DNA from: DATCTV01 sp964400685
GTDB taxonomy: Bacteria > Desulfobacterota > Desulfomonilia > UBA1062
Length of the DNA stretch: 38,224 nucleotides
Assembly: GCA_964400685.1 (NCBI GenBank)
Contig: CAYNVT010000031.1
Coordinates: forward strand, 1 to 38,224
Direction: 5' to 3'
Shown: positions 33,895 through 38,224 of the stretch, in pieces
How positions within the stretch are numbered: the stretch's first letter is position 1
Layout: the number at the start of each line of letters is the position of its first letter
Notes under the pieces: generated by a model
What the model was told of the DNA's origin: nothing
The model's input: the letters and a program-made list of their open reading frames with translations, nothing else
Databases searched by the model: none
Translations under genes and position numbers: made by a program

Positions 33895-33959
33895 AACCTC
33901 GAAGCCTAAATAATCTTCCAACTTGTATCGCTGCATCAAAGGAAGGGATAATTATATGA
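33891..33959 (+). CDS. Possible 22-codon linker ORF
   Basis: ATG at 33891 overlaps the ligase stop (ATGA), and the frame ends in a TGA that overlaps the next gene's ATG at 33956 (ATGA again). The product would begin MKPRSLNNLPTC. There is no clear ribosome-binding site of its own. It may simply carry terminating ribosomes across the 61-base gap (translational coupling) or be chance. Confidence 0.2.
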   Translation: MKPRSLNNLPTCIAASKEGIII

Positions 33960-35155
33960 CTCGGAAAAAGGATGAAACATCCGCAAGAAAAGGCCCACTG
34001 TCCGATATCAAGATACTCGACTTCTCGTACCTGATCCCCGGGCCTTATGGAACAATGATTCTTTCGGACCTCGGCGCGGACGTCATCAAGGTAGAGAATA
34101 GCGAAAACCCGGATATCGTGCGGCTTTACCCTCCGTATGTCGATGAAATGAGCGCAGTATACGCGCACCTAAATCGCGGAAAGAAATCACTGTCGCTGAA
34201 CCTGAAGAAAAAAGAAGCCCGCGAGATCATATACAAGCTTGTTTCTGAATATGATGTCGTCATCGAACAGTTCAGGCCCGGCACCATGGAACGCCTGGGA
34301 CTCGGCTACGAGGTTCTGTCAAAGGTCAACCCGTCGGTCATATACTGTTCTCTCAGCGGATACGGGCAAACCGGATCGTTTTCAGCCCGGGCGGGCCATG
34401 ACATCAACTATATGGCGCTTTCAGGCGTCGAGTCCATCTCGGGACGGAGAGATACGGGACCGGTGTTAACGGGTATACAGATAGCTGACATCGCCAGCGG
34501 CTCGAAGAATGTGGTCATAGGTGTGCTGGCTGCCTGCATCAACCGCATGAACACGGGGAAAGGCGACTATATCGACGTATCAATAACGGACGGCGTTTTC
34601 TCCATGTCTCTGTTTACCATTGCCGGACACCTGGCAGGCGCCCAAGAACCCCAGCGGGAAGATTTCCTGAGCGGAGGGGCTCTGTATGACTTTTATCCCA
34701 CATCCGACGGAGGATATCTTTCGGTAGGACCGATCGAGGAAAAGTTCTTCAAGGTTTTCAGTGAGACAATAGGCCGTCCCGATATAATCGAGACTGGAAT
34801 TCTCAACTGGAATGCAAAGGAGTGCGTCCGGAATATAATCGCGGATAAGCACCTGGCATACTGGCGTGAAAAATTCATGGCGTGTGATGCTTGCGTCGAG
34901 CCGGTCTACTCCGTGAGCGAGGCAATAGCGAACCCGCCCCTCAGCGAAAGAGACATGGTAGTCGAAGTCTCAACCGGAAATGGCGGCAAGGTCAGGCAGA
35001 TAGGAAACCCCATAAAATTCAAATCAGGCCATTACTATGCCCCGAACTGCGGAGTGACCCTCGGGTATCATAACCACGAGATTCTAACGCACCTCGGATT
35101 GACCGAGAAAGAGATAAAGGACCTCGAGATGATAAATGCGGTGGGCAGAGTATAG
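33956..35155 (+). CDS. CaiB/BaiF family protein, alpha-methylacyl-CoA racemase-like
   Basis: A 399-residue member of the class III CoA-transferase / acyl-CoA racemase family. Conserved blocks are ILDFSYLIPGPYGTMILSDL, GADVIKVE, LNRGKKSLSLNLK and YCSLSGYGQTG. Residues matching the racemase triad of mycobacterial MCR are all present at similar spacing: His148 in AGHDINY, Asp178 in IADIASG and Glu261 in GPIEEKFF. It could therefore epimerise a 2-substituted acyl-CoA. Relatives next to 2-hydroxyacyl-CoA dehydratases (FldA, HadA) are instead CoA transferases, so both roles stay open. The ATG at 33956 follows AAGGAAGGG. Confidence 0.88.
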   Translation: MTRKKDETSARKGPLSDIKILDFSYLIPGPYGTMILSDLGADVIKVENSENPDIVRLYPPYVDEMSAVYAHLNRGKKSLSLNLKKKEAREIIYKLVSEYDVVIEQFRPGTMERLGLGYEVLSKVNPSVIYCSLSGYGQTGSFSARAGHDINYMALSGVESISGRRDTGPVLTGIQIADIASGSKNVVIGVLAACINRMNTGKGDYIDVSITDGVFSMSLFTIAGHLAGAQEPQREDFLSGGALYDFYPTSDGGYLSVGPIEEKFFKVFSETIGRPDIIETGILNWNAKECVRNIIADKHLAYWREKFMACDACVEPVYSVSEAIANPPLSERDMVVEVSTGNGGKVRQIGNPIKFKSGHYYAPNCGVTLGYHNHEILTHLGLTEKEIKDLEMINAVGRV

Positions 35156-35190
35156 TATTCCATCCAATAAAGAAGGAGGAACCGACACAC

Positions 35191-36311
35191 ATGATATCCG
35201 ATCTGGCAAAACCTTTCGATGAAATCATCCGGAATATGGACAAGGAGTTGCAGGCCCTTGCGTCCCAAGGAAAGAGGCTCATCGGTTATTTCTGTACCTA
35301 CACCCCTGTGGAGTTGATTCACACCTCCGGATTCATCCCAGTAAGGATCATGGGAGAATCAGGAACCGTTGAAAAGGCATACACGCTTACCCCTGACTTT
35401 ATATGCCCATACCTGAGAAAGGCTGTTGAAAGGGGATTAAAAGGTTCCTACAAATGTCTTGACGGTCTCGTCCAGGGATATACCTGCGACGCAGCCTGCG
35501 GGGTCGCCAATATCTGGGAGGCGAATATGGGGGCCGATCCTTTCCATATCCTCCCGCTTCCCTATGTGGACCAGCCTGAATCAAGATCTTTCCTCNNNNN
35601 NNNNNGTCAGGGCTCGAGGATCTTGCAGAAATTCTCAAACGTGCGGGAGGCACTTACTCTCCTGAACGTCTGGCTTACTCTCTCGACATTTACGGGAGAA
35701 TCCGGACACTCATGTCCGAACTCTATGAACTGCGATACGAGCACAGACTACCCCTCAGCGCAGAAGATTTCCTTATTATAGTCCAGGCTGGGTTCATAGT
35801 GACTCCCGAACGCTATCTCTCCATGCTCCAGGATTTGATTAGTTCGATACCCAAGAACTGTGACCCATATGAAGGTGTGCCGGTTCTCGTTTCCGGCAGC
35901 CTTATCGAAGAAACTAAAGTCCTCAGGATTCTCGAGGAATCAGGAGGCCGGGTTGTGGCGGACGATCTCTGCACGGGGATGAGAAATTTCGTACCGGCGT
36001 ACGGGCATGGAAGCGATCCCATGGATCAGCTCATCGACCGCTTCATGAACCGTTTTCCCTGTCCGTCGCGGACAAGCGCTGAAGACAGACTCCCCAGGCT
36101 TCTCGATCTTGTGACACACTCAAAAGCACAGGCAATGGTTTTTGTCTTCCAGAAGTACTGCACCCCTCATCTGAGTGATTACCCATTCCTGAACGATGCG
36201 CTCAAAGACAAGGGGATCCCCTCTATCATGGTGGAACTTGATGAGACGGGGATCATGGAAAGTCAATTAAAGACAAGGCTCGAAAGTTTCTTCGAAATGA
36301 TCGGATGGTGA
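35191..36311 (+). CDS. 2-hydroxyacyl-CoA dehydratase / benzoyl-CoA reductase family subunit, interrupted by an assembly gap
   Basis: A subunit of about 370 residues of the HgdB/BcrC-like family that holds a [4Fe-4S] cluster. The N-terminal part (135 codons before the gap) has KRLIGYFCTYTPVELIHTSG, DFICPYLRKA (Cys72) and GYTCDAACG (Cys99, Cys103). After ten N the frame resumes as SGLEDLAEILKRAGGTYSPE and runs to 36311 with ELYELRYEHR and GGRVVADDLCTGMRNF, the latter with a further cluster cysteine. The frames before and after the N run differ, as expected if the true gap is not ten bases. GGAGGAACC precedes the ATG. The partner subunit starts three bases after the stop. Confidence 0.87.
35596..35605. 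other. Assembly gap (10 N)
   Basis: Ten undetermined bases join two contigs inside a dehydratase subunit gene. The upstream sequence ends exactly on a codon boundary (135 codons from the start) and the downstream frame needs one base before its first full codon. An intact gene thus requires a gap length of 3n+2, not 10. Confidence 0.95.
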
Positions 36312-36314
36312 GAG

Positions 36315-37565
36315 ATGGAGAAGAGCTCAAAATCAAAGAAAAGACTGAAAACCGCAAAGGAGCTTCCGCTTATCATTGCGGAGTACTACCAGGAATGTCA
36401 TGAGGCAAAAAAGGAAGGCAGGCCTGTAGGATGGATGCCCCCGATGAACGGCGGCATCGAACTTTTTTATGCCATGGGATTGCAGCCTGTTTTCCCGGAA
36501 AACTGGTCTCCCGTCTGCGCCGCCTTCGGGCTTAACCACAAGAACTTCGAGGTCTGCGAGAGTATGGGCTACTCCCGTGACCTGTGCGGATATCTGAGGA
36601 ACATCATCGGCTATGTTCACGGCATGATGGGCGGGCCTGACAACCCCCTGGGCGGTCTGCCCGAGCCGGACATAATACTTCCGCCCCAGGGCGGATGCTC
36701 TCCTGTCATGAAAATCTTTCAGGCCCTCATGAGGAGGTTTCCTCAGGCCCGGACATTTTATGCAGACATGCCTCAGGTCGCCATCGAGAATATCAAGGAT
36801 CACCATATAAATTATGCCGTTTTCGAAATGAAGCGGCTCGTGAATTTCCTCGAAGAAGTAACCGGCCGGAAGCTCGACTATGACAGGCTAAAAGAAGTCG
36901 TGAGGCTTTCCGACAAGGCTTGTGAGCTTTGGGATGAAATCATGAGCTACCGGCGTTTCATCCCCACTCCGATCTCGGCCTCGGAGATCGGCATCATGTT
37001 CGTTATGGTTACACGGCAGGGAACGCAGATAGCAGTCGACTATCTGACCCGTGTAAGGGACGAACTGAAAGAGAAATCCGAACAAGGCATCGGCATACTT
37101 GAAGACGAGAAGGTCAGGCTATTCTGGGACAATATCCCGCTTTGGTACAACATGGGCCTTTTCAACTACTTCGAGAAGATGGGAGGGGTGGTTGTTGCAG
37201 AGACCTACTCCGCTGCATGGTCGCTGCGTCTGGATGCGAACAATCCTATGGAAACCCTGGCGAGAAAGACCCTGATTTCTTATCCGCTCGTATCCTGTGT
37301 ATCCATCAATAAACGTAAGGAAATGGTCCTGAAGGCCTGCCGTGAGTACGCAATCGACGGGGCGATACTCCACAGGAACAAGTCATGCGTGCCCATTACG
37401 CTTGGCCAGATGGACATCAAACGGGAGCTTGAACAGATGGATATACCGGCCCTCATCATCGATGCTGACCACATGGACGACAGAAACTTCTCCACCGCAC
37501 AGTTCCAGACCCGTGCAGACGCATTTATGGAAATGCTTCTTGCCAGAAAGGGGTATTCGCTATGA
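36315..37565 (+). CDS. 2-hydroxyacyl-CoA dehydratase / benzoyl-CoA reductase family subunit (HgdA/BcrB-like)
   Basis: A 416-residue second subunit. Three cysteines sit at the positions usual for cluster binding: Cys91 in MGYSRDLCGYLRN, Cys128 in LPPQGGCSPVMK and Cys358 in HRNKSCVPITLGQMD. The C-terminal block IPALIIDADHMDDRNF and TRADAFMEML is diagnostic for the family. Enzymes of this type use a one-electron ketyl or Birch-like mechanism after ATP-driven activation by a separate ASKHA ATPase, which is not in the window. Two subunits next to a CaiB-family gene recall the fld and had operons; benzoyl-CoA reductases normally have four subunits. The stop overlaps the next gene's ATG. Confidence 0.9.
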   Translation: MEKSSKSKKRLKTAKELPLIIAEYYQECHEAKKEGRPVGWMPPMNGGIELFYAMGLQPVFPENWSPVCAAFGLNHKNFEVCESMGYSRDLCGYLRNIIGYVHGMMGGPDNPLGGLPEPDIILPPQGGCSPVMKIFQALMRRFPQARTFYADMPQVAIENIKDHHINYAVFEMKRLVNFLEEVTGRKLDYDRLKEVVRLSDKACELWDEIMSYRRFIPTPISASEIGIMFVMVTRQGTQIAVDYLTRVRDELKEKSEQGIGILEDEKVRLFWDNIPLWYNMGLFNYFEKMGGVVVAETYSAAWSLRLDANNPMETLARKTLISYPLVSCVSINKRKEMVLKACREYAIDGAILHRNKSCVPITLGQMDIKRELEQMDIPALIIDADHMDDRNFSTAQFQTRADAFMEMLLARKGYSL

Positions 37566-38224
37566 CAATGACAAAACCATTTGAAGAGTTCATCCTTACG
37601 GATCTTGTGGATCGCCATACAGCCTCGGACCCGCACAGGACCATTATCAGGTATAAACGGGAAAAGGGCGGAACATACGAAGACCTCAGCTGGCAAAACC
37701 TGAAGGACACGGTGACATGCTGCGCGGCTGGCTTCGTAAAGCTCGGTCTTCAGCCCGGCGACAAGGTCTGCATCCTGTCCTATAACCGGCTCGAGTGGAT
37801 AATAGCTGACTTCGGCATCATGGCGGCATGCGGGGTCAACGTGCCCATCTACCACACCAACACGCCGGAACAATGCGCTTATATCATAAACGATTCGAGT
37901 GCCGGTATAGTGGTGGTTGAGAACAGGGAACAACTCGATAAGATAAGAAACGCGTTTCCCGACCTGCGGCAAAGACCGAAGATAATCGTCATCGACGGAG
38001 ATACTGAAGAAGATATCATATCATTTACGGCCCTGCTGGAAAGCGGACGCTCATCTCTGGCTGAACTCTCTGATGTCATCGCCGAGAGGCGGAAACGGGT
38101 GAAACCTGATGACCTGGCCACCATTGTATACACCTCGGGGACTACCGGCCCGCCCAAGGGCTGCATGATGAGCCACCTGAACATCAGTCATGTTTTGAAT
38201 TCCATAGACCAGCTGATCAGAATC
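37562..38224 (+). CDS. Long-chain-type AMP-dependent acyl-CoA synthetase, N-terminal part
   Basis: The first 221 codons of a second ANL-family acyl-CoA synthetase; the gene runs off the window. It begins at an ATG overlapping the dehydratase stop (ATGA), with another in-frame ATG six bases later. YEDLSWQNLKDTV, GLQPGDKVCILSYNRLEWII and the P-loop TIVYTSGTTGPPKGCMMSH are typical of the FAA1/COG1022 group. It is distinct from the ligase at 32209, so the operon encodes two different acid-activating enzymes or one serving the product pool. Confidence 0.9.
   Translation, partial: MTMTKPFEEFILTDLVDRHTASDPHRTIIRYKREKGGTYEDLSWQNLKDTVTCCAAGFVKLGLQPGDKVCILSYNRLEWIIADFGIMAACGVNVPIYHTNTPEQCAYIINDSSAGIVVVENREQLDKIRNAFPDLRQRPKIIVIDGDTEEDIISFTALLESGRSSLAELSDVIAERRKRVKPDDLATIVYTSGTTGPPKGCMMSHLNISHVLNSIDQLIRI

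Noticed and set aside
35606..35781. Continuation of the dehydratase frame straight through the N run
   Set aside because: That phase gives non-family sequence and stops at 35781; the other phase restores the conserved protein.
35191..37565. Calling this a benzoyl-CoA reductase (bcr/bzd)
   Set aside because: Only two subunits are present and no ATPase subunits or ferredoxin are visible; the family-level name is all that is supported.

Overview
The window looks like a draft or metagenome-derived contig from an anaerobic Gram-negative bacterium, most likely a Desulfobacterota (former Deltaproteobacteria) lineage of the Syntrophales or Syntrophorhabdales type. The Gram-negative outer membrane is shown by Kdo synthesis (kdsA, kdsC), the Lpt genes and a large AsmA-like protein. 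The block pyrG-kdsA-kdsC-lptC-lptA-lptB-rpoN-hpf is an arrangement familiar from that phylum. The anaerobic lifestyle is inferred from a two-subunit 2-hydroxyacyl-CoA dehydratase / benzoyl-CoA reductase family enzyme at the right end. A run of 10 N at 35596-35605 marks an assembly gap. The taxonomic placement is inference from gene content only.

Layout. 1-4.3 kb: the 3' end of a RelA/SpoT gene, rpmB with an upstream tRNA-Leu(GAG), a PilZ protein, then truA-rfbB-rfbD on the plus strand, ending in what looks like the broken stub of a family 2 glycosyltransferase. 4.4-11.1 kb: a tight minus-strand operon for CTP synthase, Kdo synthesis, LPS transport, sigma-54 and a long hibernation factor. 11.2-15.4 kb: a c-di-AMP-cyclase-like/YbbR fusion, an AI-2E family permease, a coiled-coil zinc-ribbon protein and a Nif3-like protein. 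15.5-19.9 kb: tRNA(CAU), glyQ-glyS, an inverted-repeat element and a dGTPase-like HD protein.

19.9-24.9 kb is the accessory part, visibly richer in A+T around 22 kb. It has an exported three-gene cluster: a PKD lipoprotein, a small lipoprotein, and a zinc-phospholipase-C-like protein cut in two by an in-frame TAA. Next is a two-gene unit encoding a zinc-ribbon protein and a 56-residue protein. That unit has an apparent sigma-54 promoter and its own terminator. 25-31.2 kb: an AsmA-like envelope protein diverges from a pair of M16 peptidase-family proteins, one catalytic and one lacking the zinc motif.

31.3-38.2 kb is a GntR-regulated catabolic operon. It encodes an acyl-CoA ligase, a CaiB/racemase-family protein, two dehydratase subunits and a second acyl-CoA ligase that runs off the window. 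A sigma-70-type promoter with two overlapping perfect palindromes lies before the first ligase. The genes suggest that an acid is activated to its CoA thioester, epimerised or transferred, then dehydrated or reduced by a radical iron-sulfur mechanism. The substrate cannot be read from the sequence, and the ATP-driven activase that such enzymes need is not in the window.
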